This document shows positions 21,532 to 32,539 of a DNA stretch of 64,000 nucleotides, piece after piece. The notes below the pieces were generated by a model. That model was not told the DNA's origin and ran no database searches. It saw only the letters and a program-made list of their open reading frames with translations. The position numbers were made by a program, and so were the translations under genes. This DNA comes from Owenia fusiformis (Eukaryota; Annelida; Polychaeta; Sabellida; Oweniidae). Position 1 is the stretch's first letter, and every line of letters starts with the position of its first letter. The stretch covers positions 26,860,184 through 26,924,183 of the forward strand of contig CAIIXF020000012.1 of assembly GCA_903813345.2 (NCBI GenBank). Reading direction: 5' to 3'.

Positions 21532-21778
21532 TTAATTAAAAGCGTAAAGCCTTTGAAATGCATAGAAGTCAAAATAAACATGATCTTTTATAATCTGCCA
21601 ATTCCATTGGAGCTCATTGATTCTGACAAACATTTCTCTCAGTTACATCATTTAAGAAGGCGTGACTTACCACGAAGAAAGAATTTAACAAGATGAATAA
21701 TTACATGCGGCGTTTTTTTATTTCCTAATCAGTGACGTAACAAGAATATCAAATTGCTATAGATCTATGCCAGATGTA

Positions 21779-23497
21779 TCACTGATTTCTAAAAATCACA
21801 GGCCAAGGCGTTGAAGGTTGGGACTGTCGAAACGGGTCGATCCTTTTGATTCTAGAATCTTCTTCATGAATATCGTCGATTAGAACAACATTTCCATCAT
21901 CTGGAAAATACAATATTCAGCGACAATATTCGACTATACAAACATAAATCCAGAAATGTAAGTACATTCATTAATTTTCATGACATTTGTTTTATATATT
22001 TTAAATATATTGTGTCTTACCTATTTTGGTCAATATTGTATACAAGCTAGGGTGGTTAATAAGCCACTTCACATGTAGCTTAAACGAAGTATAATTGTGC
22101 ACTGACATACTTTTATCATGATTCTTAATGATTTTATGTTCAGGTACACTAAAACGATTATAATGATGAGAGATATTGGTAACTCCATTGCAAAAATGCA
22201 ATTGTTGAATAATAACTACAAGGTGTCAAATAAATATGTCCCCCCCCCCTTAATTTCAAAAGTATGAACTTTTGTACAAGTTTACTTATTTTTTTCTTTT
22301 AGAGTATTCAGTTATTAGAGAGAATAGCAAGTTCGATCCCCATATTTTACTTAAAACTTCTGTTTTTTATCAATTCCTTCATAGTCAATGGGCCAATCAT
22401 CTGCCGCATTTATGATGACATTTCATGCAAATTATGTGTCCAGAATATTTTCAAACAGTTTCTATGCAAATTGTAACGCATCAAAGGGTCTTCTGAATAC
22501 ATCTCGGTAGGGTTGCATTGGAATAATGTGTTCCAGTCTAGATTCTCTTTCCAGCTATAGGACATCCACCTGATCTTATAGGAACGCCCCCTATATATGC
22601 TTGGGTCCATTGAGGTTGGGGCTATTTGAAGGGTATTTGTCATTGCCAAAAAGTCAACATTTGATGATTTTAAAAGCTGTTATGTCAAGAGATTTCATGC
22701 ATATTTGCAATATTTATGCACAAACTTCCAAGACACCGTTTTTAATTAAAGATACTACTTTTTGAAAAAAAAAAATCCTTCCACTGCAATTTAATTTGGT
22801 ACTCTGGGATTTTGATGTTAAAATACACGGCGCACACAGATTTGACTGTAATCCAGTCCTCTAAAATCCCCTTTCCATTAATTTTGGATAAACAATGCCA
22901 TCCTTCCTATTTCATTTGTGATCCATTTTAAATGGTCAAGTTTGGCCTAGCATGTATAGCTTCCCATTGGATCCCTCAAGTAACATAACAAGTGACTATT
23001 GAACTCAGAATTTGGAAAGAGTGACTTTTTATTTGACCATAACTGTTATCAAAAGTATCGAAATGTACCAATATCCATAAGTTTATATTGCAAACTTTCA
23101 ATTTTTCTTTCAAGTTATACTTTTTATTCTGTTTAGTTCATTATTCAAATTTGGTAGGTGCTTAATGACACCTCAATGAGGGTTAATTTGGTAAACAACA
23201 TGTGGGATATCATGTCTTTATGTTAAAGATAAGAGGTGAGAACATATTTATTTGACACCCTGTAGTGTTCAATATCCATCAAACTGTCCTATATGTAGTA
23301 CTAAGCTTCAAGGGAGTCTCTGATAAGAGTTTTTTTGGCTCTAATCATCAAGACATGGACAATGTATGCTAATGAGTTGTAATAAAGTTGCCTATTTTAC
23401 CCTTTTCTTGAAAACGGCCCATATAAAAACCTTGTATCGTAACTGTTGACACCAGTAACATTACCAACAGGCAGCATATCACATGCGTCGTCTTCAT
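21779..23497 (-). CDS. Secreted peptide precursor, copy B (in frame, truncated C-terminus)
   Basis: Exon 2 (23497 down to 23401) encodes MKTTHVICCLLVMLLVSTV then TIQGFYMGRFQEK, a signal peptide plus a short linker. One base is left before donor GTAAAA. The last exon (21900 down to 21779) begins after TTTTCCAG and completes the codon in frame: DDGNVVLIDDIHEEDSRIKR, then IDPFRQSQPSTPWPVIFRNQ and a stop, giving 72 residues. Against copy A's last exon there is a 2-bp loss just after TPWP, a CAG-to-TAG change further on, and GGG-to-AGG at the amidation Gly. The amidated C-terminus is therefore gone, but signal peptide, Lys-Arg site and the IDP-RQ-QP-TPWP core remain. It could be a young pseudogene or a paralogue releasing a short 20-residue peptide. 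Its leader exon near 24446-24570 keeps the donor. Confidence 0.45.
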
Positions 23498-25564
23498 TTT
23501 CTCTAACATAGAATAATAGGTGGGATTAATTAACCGATACAACTATGTCAGATGTCTAATTTAATTTAAATGTGCACTGTAGTCCTAATGTACAGTTCTC
23601 ATGATGACTAAATAATAAAATATATTGATTAGATATATGTTAACGGCTTGGTGTTAACGCTGTAAGATCAATAGTATTGCCCAAATCAGTCGGTCTGGAT
23701 CCCACATGACAAGTAATGTCATAGCTTGGGTCTTTAGTTGTTGTTTCCCTGTCATTTCCTCCAAAAGAGTAGCCTCTAAAAAACGCTAAAGGGGTCAGGT
23801 TAGGGGTTAGAAGAGGTGGGTCAGCGTTTAGATATAACTTTAATAAATTAAACATCATTAAGAAACAGTTAACTTTAAAATCTTAGAATATTCAAAGAAA
23901 CGCTGTTATTAAATGCTCCAGACAAAAGGAAAATTAATGAAATCTTTTTAATTCCAAATATTCTCTCATAAACCAACTTCTTGGTGTCTAAATGATTTAA
24001 TTCAACTATTGATTAAATAAACCCTTAATAAAATATATTTATAAACCCCAGAAGAAGTGAGTAGTTCTCATGATTTTGGGGTATATCTTGAACAATGAAG
24101 TTTTTTCCAGCTACAAAAACTAAATTATATATATGACAAAATGACATCCTGTTTGTGAAAGAAACTGTAAAAAAAACAGAAACAGAAACCTGACTCGCAA
24201 TTCAATTAAATTATTCAAACATAGATCAATTTAGGTAAGTAATCTGATAGGGATAAACGTTAAATTGGTCGCGAATGCCAAATGTCCCAGATATTGGTCG
24301 AGGTAGTTGCATTTGTGGTCTTTCATATGACATAATTTAAATCATTTGAAAGACTATAAAATAATCCAAACTTTGACATTGGAGTTTAATGTATTCATTC
24401 CTCTTAAGTTTTTCTAGCGTCTGCTAATAACTATGAATACACTCACCTCGTTTCTTTGCAATAGAGTCAAATGTGAGTTGACACTTGGACCCTACGTTTG
24501 CGTCTGTTTAAACTAAGTATTTCTGTGGTTTATAAACTATTCGAACGTCGTAACCTACAACTTAATTTGCGTCATCTATTATGTAGTCGTCTTGCTGCAC
24601 GTAGCACTACCAGCTTGGGAAGTTTCAAATAAAACAAGTACAACACGTTTTTGATAGATAGGTTCGATGTAACTCTTCACTAATCATCTGAGATTAATTT
24701 CAAAATAAAGTGGTAAGAGCTTTTCTAAAAACATGTCAGCAATCGCCAGAGCGCGTTGAGAAAAACAAGCGATTTTTTTAAATTTTAGAACGAGTGTTTG
24801 CTTTGGTCTGGAATTTCACCAAATGAGAAGAATATACGTATTAATGGTCTCTTAGTTTGATCAAATCTTAATGATTCCACCATTTCTAATTCGCAAGTTT
24901 AGCTTTAGATTGTTTGATCAACACCGCGGAGCTTTGATCAAGCAAATAAAACAGTTTACTACCTGAAGTTGAATATATAAGATGATTGCTTAAGGTGTTC
25001 GTCATCGAATGGGATGTAATATGTTACCCTAACATATGACATGGAAGAGAAACAAGTGAAACAATACTCAAGCCCATTATCCTTCGTTGCCTTTTTTAGC
25101 TCCGCAGCGTTTACAGGTACGTCAATGATACGCTCCGGAGTGAAAGTAGCTGCGTTCGGTCGGTTTACTGTGCACTGTGAGTCCCAAATTCGCGATCAAA
25201 TAAAATAACAACTTCCCTGCATTAGAAATAACCATCATAAAGATATTTTGCAATTTATGTCACTATATGTCACTTGTGGCATCCCGTATGCTGTTTTCTC
25301 GACGACATCACATATTTGCATATGGTAACATATTGTCTTAAAATGAAGCCCAACACTGCAATATTGATGTAAATATAATACAAGTATATGTAACCTTTGA
25401 AGGTTGTGAGGATGTCAAATGGCCAACGTATGAATGCTGGCAAAATCGGAATCGTCCAATAGTTAACTAAAAAGGGAGTTCCTTCCAAAGGATGCATGTA
25501 CGGATTAAAACTCAGTACCTTCTTGTAATCATGAGATTATTTGTAATGAACCAATTTTTTCCCC

Positions 25565-26130
25565 AAATGGAACACATGTGCATGTATATCCCAGCCTTAC
25601 TACGCTGTTTGGAATATCTGAAATTACTGCGTAATGGAAGTGTCTTCCAAATAGAACACATATGCATGTATATCCCAGCCTTATTACACTGTTTGGAATA
25701 TCTGAAATTACTGCGTAATGGAAGTTTCTTCCAAATAGAACACATGTCCATGTATATCCCAGCCTTATTACACTGGTTGGAATATCTGAAATTACTGCGT
25801 AATGGAAGTTTCTTCCAAATAGAACACATGTGCATGTATATACCAGCCTTATTACACTGCTTGGAATATCTGGAATTACTGGGTAATGGAAGTTCCTCCC
25901 AAATAGAACACATGTGCATGTATATACAAGCTTTATTACACTGTTTGGAACATCTGAAATTACTGCGTAATGGAAGTTTCTTCCAAATAGAACACATGTG
26001 CATGTATATACCAGCCTTATTACACTGTTTGGAATATCTGAAATAACTGCGTAATGGAAGTTTCTTCCAAATAGAACACATGTGCATGTACGTGTACGTA
26101 TATACCAGCCTTATTACACCGTTTGGAATA
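25565..26130. repeat. 84-bp tandem array, about 6.6 units, open on both strands
   Basis: ACACATGTGCATGTATAT-CCAG recurs at about 25572, 25656, 25740, 25824, 25908, 25992 and 26076, a strict 84-bp period. 84 is a multiple of three, so the array gives a 184-codon frame on plus (unit MCMYIPALLHCLEYLKLLRN plus 8 residues) and a 191-codon frame on minus. Copy A of the duplication has a single interrupted unit at the same place, so this is a minisatellite expansion in copy B. I do not call it a gene. Confidence 0.85.
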
Positions 26131-26379
26131 AGTTCTAGGGGACCTACCCGTTCGAGTGCGTTCGATGAAGTTTGTAAATAGACCTCAAACGGTTCTAAGT
26201 ACGTCCAGTCCGTTCGTACACAGTTGAAGCCCGTTTTCGAGAACGTAGTGAAAACTAGTTTGGTGTGATAGTAGGGTAAGGTATGATGTGCGGTCCCTCA
26301 GGAGATACACATATTTCCCTTGGGATAAACCCTTTATCCAAAACCTCACAGTACATAACCCTTATGTAAGCATGCATAC

Positions 26380-26450
26380 AATAGAAAAAAATAACATGGC
26401 AGAGAAGCATCAAAATATAAGAGGCCACACATACGATAGCCAAGCTACAA
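26380..26450 (+). repeat. Dispersed repeat shared with 46850-46915
   Basis: AATAACATGGCAGAGAAGCA, then ATATAAGAGGCCACACA and a C(T)AAGC-rich tail occur here and again inside the foldback at 46656-47041. It is a short fragment of unknown class. Confidence 0.5.
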
Positions 26451-26600
26451 AAAAAAAGTTTCTATTTTTCATACACTGTTTCAATATGGTCCTTTGATTG
26501 CCAGATTTTTTCTAGATTCAAAGTGCTCAATGGAATTATGAATCGGATTTTAGTTCTAAATTCAAGCAATATTGATATTTATAATGAATACACAGATTGT

Positions 26601-29600
26601 TTACATTGGAAATCTTATTATAATGGCCAACGCATAAACACCAAACTCATCAAGATGTTGAGATGCTCGTCGAGATACTGATATTCCATGCACTTTCCCC
26701 ATACCATATTTATCTGAGTATATCTCAGACACGATTGGATACAGACCATCCATCATAACGTCAGGGGCAGCTTGGAAAACTGTATATACATCAGGCTCTG
26801 TACTGGATTCACAATCTTCGTTTGTTTCTAACACCATCCAAGAAACCCATAGGGCAGAATCCTTTGAAATTGCGCCTTTCCAGGATCCTGCATGTAAATA
26901 TATATGCATATTTCTTCATTGGGATATCATTTTTGATCGATCAAAAAGTATTTCATATTCAACTGTATGCCTAAAACTGGCTTCGTTCATTGATGGACAA
27001 TAATAACAATTTATAAACTTTGAAAATATTTTGCAAAGTGCAGGACACCACTTTTATTCTAAAATATGTAGAAAATATGGTAGCATAGATTTGCTTGACA
27101 TTTTTAGACATTGAAGTTAATCACAATGTTTAGATGTTTCTGCTAAATACGAAGCAAGATTTGCCTTAGATTGTGCAGTTATCACAATATGTAGACGTTT
27201 CTGCTAAATATGAAGCAGGATTTGCCTTAGATTTTGCAGTTATTACAATATGTAGACGTTTCTGCTAAATATGAAGCAAGATTTGCCTTAGATTTTGCAG
27301 TTATCACAATATGTAGACGTTTCTGCTCAATATGAAGCAAGATTTGCCTTAGATTTTGCAGTTATCACAATATGTAGACGTTTCTGCTAAATATGAAGCA
27401 AGATTTGCCTTAGATTTTGCAGTTATCACGATATGTAGACGTTGCTGCTAAATATGAAGCAAGATTTGCCTTAGATTTTGCATTTATCACGATATGTAGA
27501 CGTTACTGCTAAATATGAAGCAAGTTTTGCCTCGGATTTTGCAGTTTTAACAATGTGTAGATGTTTCAGCTAAATATGAAGCAAGATTCGCCTCAGATTT
27601 TGCAGTTTTAACAATGTGTAGACATTTCATAAGATCAGCTAAATATGAAGCAAGATTTGCCTCAGATTTTCAGTCATCACAATGTGTAGACGTTTTTGCT
27701 AAATATGAAGCAAGATTCGCCTCAGAGTTTGCAGTTATAACAATGTGGAGAAGTTTCTGCTAAGTATGAAGCAAGTTTTGCCTCGGATTTTGAAGTTGTA
27801 ACAATGTGTGGATGTTTCAGCTGAATATGAAGCAAGATTTGCCTTAGATTTTGCAGTTATCACAATATGTAGACGTTTCTGCTCAATATGAAGCAAGATT
27901 TGCCTTAGATTTTGCAGTTATCACAATATGTAGACGTTTCTGCTTAATATGAAGCAAGATTTGCCTTAGATTGTGCAGTTATCACAATATGTAGACGTTT
28001 CTGCTAAATATGAAGCAGGATTTGCCTTAGATTTTGCAGTTATCACAATATGTAGACGTTTCTGCTCAATATGAAGCAAGATTTGCCTTAGATTTTGCAA
28101 TTATCACAATATGTAGACGTTTCTGCTTAATATGAAGCAAGATTTGCCTTAGATTTTGCAGTTATCACGATATCTAGACGTTTCTGCTCAATATGAAGCA
28201 AGATTTGCCTTAGATTGTGCAGTTATCACAATATGTAGACGTTTCTGCTAAATATGAAGCAGGATTTGCCTTAAATTTTGCAGTTACGATATGTAGACGT
28301 TTCTGCTAAGTATGAAGCAAGTTTTGCCTCGGATTTTGCAGTTTTAACAATGTGTAGATGTTTCAGCTGAATATGAAGCAAGATTCGCATCAGATTTTGC
28401 AGTCATAACAATGTGTTGATGTTTCTGCTAAATATGAAGTGATACGCCTCAGATTGCGTATACGTTTCGCTAAATATGAAGCAAGATTTGCCTCCGATTT
28501 TGCAGTCATCACAATGTGTAGACGTTTCAGCTGAATATGAAGCAAGATTCGCATAAGATTTTGCAGTCATAACAATGTGTTGATGTTTCTGCTAAATATG
28601 AAGCGATACGCCTCAGATTGTGTATACGTTTCGCTAAATATGAAGCAAGATTCGCCTCAGAGTTTGCAGTTATAACAATGTGTAGACGTTTCTGCTAAAT
28701 ATGAAGCAAGATTTGCATCAGATTTTGCAGCTTCTGTAAAATTTCTCATATTTTGTACAAACTTTCTTTTGGAATATTTATGTTTAAATTGATTCACGTG
28801 TACTGTATTTTCATTTAAATTAAGTTATTTACTTACCACAAGACAATGACATTGATTTCTTTGGGTGCAGTCTGTACCCTGCCATATATGCCTTGGCATT
28901 CCTGTAATAGCTAGCCTGTGTTGGTGTTGTTTCGGTTATAACTCGCATTGTACTTTCAAATACAACTGGAAGGAATGGGAAGTCACCCATATCAACGGTC
29001 TCACCAAGATATAGTTGCGTATCTGTTAAACCACTCAAATCCACTCCGTATTTCTCTTTCATATTGGTGACAAATTCTCTGCCTTTAAATAAAACAAGTA
29101 ACCTCTAATTTGTACATCAAGCTCAGCTATTTGCATGTCTTACATCCAGAGTTTATAAGTCAGCCATGCCCCTTGGACATGATATTGAAAATGATGGACA
29201 CACAGGTGTGGGTAATAAGAGAGATGTGTTTGTATGGCGGCCCCACTCTAATCACCCAGTGAGAATATGTCAGGCCCGTAGCCAGAAGGGGAGCTGGGGA
29301 GCGGAAGCCCCCCCCCCCTGGCCAGAAATTCTTTCAAAATCATGCAGTTTTTCACCATTCTGAGAATTTTTCGCATGATATTTAGCCAAAATTGTGAAAA
29401 AGCTCCCCCTAGGAAAAAAGCTCCCACTCCTGGTAAAAGCTGGCTACGGGCAAGTGTATGTGGATGGACACAAACTAATGATTTAAACAGGACAATGTAT
29501 AAAATGACAAGTGATATCAGGCAATTAATATCTTTGACATGTTTGACCATTACTATTTTCTCAACATATGTACAGGGTGTCCAAAGAAACAGGACCGACG

Positions 29601-30609
29601 AAAGGTTGAATGACTCGGTCTATTTTGTATATTCTACCTTGAAAGTTCAGAATTATTTAGTTCGTTCCATGTGAATTTCATTGTTGTGAAAGTTTGATGG
29701 TAATCTGCCCATTAAAAAAGCTATAGCACTTTACAAAACATGCTCCAAGTGGGCACCTCTACCTAACCTCTATAGGCGAACGAAGTTGTTGGTGACCCTC
29801 CTACGCACATTTCCTTTTGAATGGACAAGTTGATTTCAAGAACAGCTGCTACTGGGGCTTACATCCCCCTGAAGAAGTGATACAGCGTCCTTCGCATTCT
29901 GAAAAATGCACTGCCTGAGTTGCAATACGCAAACATGGAATCATCGGTCCCTATTGATTCGAAGATGACTGCAGACGTGCCCATTTGGAGCTTGTTTTGT
30001 TAAGAACTGTAGTTTTGACTCAGTGGGTAGATTATCTTTCACAACAAAATTCACATTAATTTCAAGGTAAAATATGGGAAATTGATCAGATTATTCAACT
30101 TTCCTCCGGTCCTGTTGTTTTGGACACCCTGTATGATATTTCTAAGGTCCTTGTGATGATTAAACAATCAATCTGTCTAAACTAATTTTTCGGATCTTGT
30201 TTTCCTGAACTGTCAAGGGTAGAATTGCATAGCAAGCCTAATTTGGAAGATATCAAATGTTGATGATAAAATTAGGCTGAACATGATAAATATAGTAGCA
30301 TAAGCATTTTTCCAAATGAGAAAATGTGGTGGGATATATATATATATTATAAATACCTTTTTTGATGATATCCGAACGGGAAGTGATTCCTACACGTTTG
30401 AAGAAGTTATGAAAGAGATCTGTTCTGTTGAAGTGGCTTATGGCCGGGCCTTCGGATATCAAAGAGAATGTCTTCTTATAAACGGTGAAGTTAGTGGGTG
30501 TCGTGTCCATGCATGGTGTCTTCGTTGAGCATGGTTCTGGTCCTTCTGTTGCTATCGCATCTCGAGAAAGCAAGAAAATACCGACCATGATAAGTTTTGA
30601 ACCCTTCAT
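26601..30609 (-). CDS. Unrecognised secreted protein, 3 exons, 261 aa
   Basis: Exons: 30609-30357, 29082-28837 and 26887-26601. All junctions are GT/AG and phases agree (253+246+287 nt = 262 codons with stop). It opens MKGSKLIMVGIFLL, a likely signal peptide, followed by a Cys/Thr-rich segment (EPCSTKTPCMDTTPTNFT) with N-glycosylation sites (NFT, NRT). The middle holds REFVTNMKEKYGVDLSGLTD then TQLYLGETVDMGDFPFLPVV and ends PKKSMSLSC. The last exon encodes SWKGAISKDSALWVSWMVLE and ends FGVYALAIIIRFPM. There is no transmembrane segment besides the N-terminal one and no domain I can name. The steady codon phase across three exons is the main evidence that it is real. Intron 1 holds two MITEs, intron 2 the 61-bp array. 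Confidence 0.7.
27085..28735. repeat. 61-bp minisatellite in intron 2 of the secreted-protein gene
   Basis: The unit reads roughly ATATGAAGCAAGATTTGCCT, TAGATTTTGCAGTTATCACA, ATATGTAGACGTTTCTGCTA, about 61 bp, repeated some 27 times with variants (CCTCAGA for CCTTAGA, GTTTTAAC for GTTATCAC, and shortened units near 28435 and 28610). Blocks of variants recur in the same order: the pattern at 28370-28470 matches that at 28530-28650, showing higher-order duplication inside the array. A frame of a 61-bp unit cannot stay open, so it is non-coding. Confidence 0.9.
29269..29455. mobile_element. GCCCGTAGCCAGG-family MITE in intron 1 of the secreted-protein gene
   Basis: It begins CAGGCCCGTAGCCAGAAGG and ends AGCTGGCTACGGGCA. 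The core words TTCTTTCAAAATCATGCAG and TTTTTCACCATTCTGAG match the copies at 35310 and 50090. Confidence 0.7.
29571..30133. mobile_element. TIR element with TACAGGGTGTCC ends
   Basis: The left end TACAGGGTGTCCAAAGAAAC is mirrored by the right end GTTGTTTTGGACACCCTGTA, and the inverted similarity continues about 40 bp (AGGACCG-CG-AAGTTGAAT). Total length is about 563 bp with no long frame: a non-autonomous DNA transposon. Other elements with CAGGGTG ends lie at 52199, 55840 and 63674, with inner sequences that differ, so they are related by type and not close copies. Confidence 0.7.
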
Positions 30610-30694
30610 GTTCTTACTTACATGTACCTTTGAAATGATGTAGAAATCAAGTGCTGTTTCTTAAATGCGTGCAACGCGGGCCCGCATATATATG

Positions 30695-31449
30695 ATCGGG
30701 TGTCCCAAAAGTGAGCCGCTTTTGGCAAGTATTTTCTCAGCAAAAGATAAGCCTAATTAGCTCTAATTCTTTGAAATTGTTTACCGAGGACTTTCGGGGT
30801 ATTATTAAAAAGTTTTATAAATATCAAGAGATCAGTGACATATAATTTGAGTTTTGTCAAGTTAAAAGCATCCTGCAAAAATATCCAATAACAACGGAAA
30901 AGTCAACCCATTTCAGTCGTTTTCTCATCAATAGATATGCCGAAATGTTTGAAAAATTTTATTGATGAATTATAGGGTACGATTAGCAAGTGATATGAAT
31001 AATATAAAAGAGACCAGTCACATATTGTGTGATTATTGTTAAATTTTGGACAGAATGGGATCTCTTTATAACACTTGCTAATAATACCTTAAAAGTCCTC
31101 GGTAAACAATTTCAGGGTACTTGTCTGTGCGCAGAGTCTAGTTATAAACTACGAAGACGAAGCTCTCTTCTAAGAAGCGTAGTCAACGAATGCAAAGGGT
31201 AACAGACAAAACGATTGACAGTTGCTATCACCTGCTAGCTGGCACAAACGCTACGAAGGTTTCATTGCGCAGCTTTTGGATTTTTTTACATGCATTTTTG
31301 AATTTGCCATTACGATATATCTCTTTCATATTTGAACCACTTGCCAATGATACAGTAAGGGTACTTTATAGAGATTTTCAATGAATTCGATCATCTATTG
31401 CTGAGAAAGTACTTGTCAAAAAGCGGCTCACTTTTTTGGGACACTCGAT
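30695..31449. mobile_element. TIR element with ATCGGGTGTCCC ends and nested inverted repeat
   Basis: ATCGGGTGTCCCAAAAGTGA then GCCGCTTTTGGCAAGTA at the left is the inverse of TACTTGTCAAAAAGCGGC then TCACTTTTTTGGGACACTCG at the right, about 45 bp. Inside, GAAATTGTTTACCGAGGACT (30772) is inverted at 31092 (AGTCCTCGGTAAACAATTTC), a second foldback. A copy of the dispersed GCAGAGTCTAG repeat lies at 31118-31205. No coding capacity is visible. Confidence 0.65.
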
Positions 31450-32535
31450 ATATGCATTTTCTCCCATAAATATTACTTTTACTTCACAGGCGCAGCGTAA
31501 TATACGCATAAAACGCGGGCGTACTCTCAAAATTTAGAGAGAAGTTGTTTAAAAAAAGGGTTTATGTAATTAAATTTTGGATAAAAATGGCCAATAATCT
31601 ATATTTATTAGTCCATATTAGTCGTAATTTCGTGTTTTGAAACCACCAGAACGGTTCAAATGCAATCCCATTTTCGAATTTTCGTTCCCCCTAAAAGCTC
31701 ATTCGCTTTGCTCACTTGTTGCGTACACTTACAAAACACACACGCTACCGCCACTGTACATCATATGTGCATTTTGCTCTGTCATAATATCATAAATTTT
31801 GAAATCTTGATTCATGAGGTTAGCTTAACTACGAATATACACGAGCAATGAGGATGAACCAGACTCGGCTTGAGACAACATACAATGCACATGTACAATG
31901 TACCGCAAAGAAAGACCCGCTATCATCGTTTTATCGATAAATATTTGACAGGACGGAAAGAAATGGATAAAATGTCTAATATTGGGCATGTACTTAGTCT
32001 CTTAAACAGTTAAACTACTTACTAGCATATCCTCTAACGCATGAACAATATATGGAAAGGAAAAATACGTCCACGTTCACTTTCTGACACACTGAAACAT
32101 TTTATTCCCAACTTGGATGAATCAAACGTAAATGATAATACTGAACTTTTGAAAGCTATAGTTGAAGACGCCTATAATCAGGTACAGCATGTCAATTTTC
32201 CTCGTATCAAAACGGATGCCCCTCCGTTCGCCCTTGTTTTCTCCGTTTGCTCATTTTCACCAGTGTGACCAAGGAGGATTGGAAGCCAGGGTTCCAACTC
32301 GATATTCTTTAATCTCCACGCATGCGTCATTTGCTATTCGTGTCTGTATAATTTGTACGACTGCATGGAGAATGACCCGATACTCTCCAACAAAGCTATC
32401 GCTAGGTGATTGTTTTGCAGAATATCGGTGTTGCATTCTGGGAGCCAATCCTCCTTGAGTGTGACTATACCCTGTGTGCAGAGTCTAGTTATAAACTACG
32501 AAGCGAAATCGAACGAATGCAAAAGGTACAGTGTG
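31118..32535. repeat. Two copies of a dispersed repeat flanking unassigned sequence
   Basis: GCAGAGTCTAGTTATAAACT, ACGAAG and CGAATGCAAA(A/G)GGTA appear at 31132-31200 and again at 32477-32530 in the same orientation; 5500-5605 holds an inverted third copy. Between the later copies lies a small TIR element (32265-32457) with CAAGGAGGATTGG at the left and CCAATCCTCCTTG at the right. Confidence 0.5.
32041..32181 (+). CDS. Possible first exon of an unknown gene (weak)
   Basis: An ATG at 32041, with an in-frame stop just upstream, opens a frame MNNIWKGKIRPRSLSDTLKH then FIPNLDESNVNDNTELLKAI, which ends near a donor-like CAG|GTACAG at about 32182. The composition is protein-like: polar helix-forming residues and no low complexity. 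I found no partner exon downstream before IQCD, so it may be chance or part of a repeat. Confidence 0.2.
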
Positions 32536-32539
32536 AGAG

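Larger units (their letters stand above)
20905..26130. repeat. Segmental duplication, copy B
   Basis: Partner of 9465-15835 in the same orientation. It lacks the LINE and the 14011-14440 block of copy A, but has a MITE at 21018-21531 and an expanded 84-bp array at its right end. The peptide gene exons and flanking introns align throughout. The copies are about 11.4 kb apart, so this is an interspersed direct duplication and not a simple tandem one. Confidence 0.85.

Noticed and set aside
20902-21535. Overlapping 85-118-codon frames in the GGGACT/GGGGCAA region
   Set aside because: They are low-complexity readings of a TTAA-flanked MITE, present on both strands, and absent at the empty site in copy A.
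22410-22649. 79-codon minus-strand frame with protein-like composition in copy B
   Set aside because: Copy A has a stop in the same frame (GAGATGTATTAA), no matching splice sites were found, and it does not restore the peptide gene's phase.
25492-26087. 184- and 191-codon open frames on opposite strands as genes
   Set aside because: Both are translations of an 84-bp tandem repeat whose period is a multiple of three; copy A of the duplication has a single unit.
27085-28735. CRISPR-like or piRNA-like regular repeat array
   Set aside because: Units are contiguous 61-bp repeats without unique spacers, inside a spliced animal gene; it is a minisatellite.
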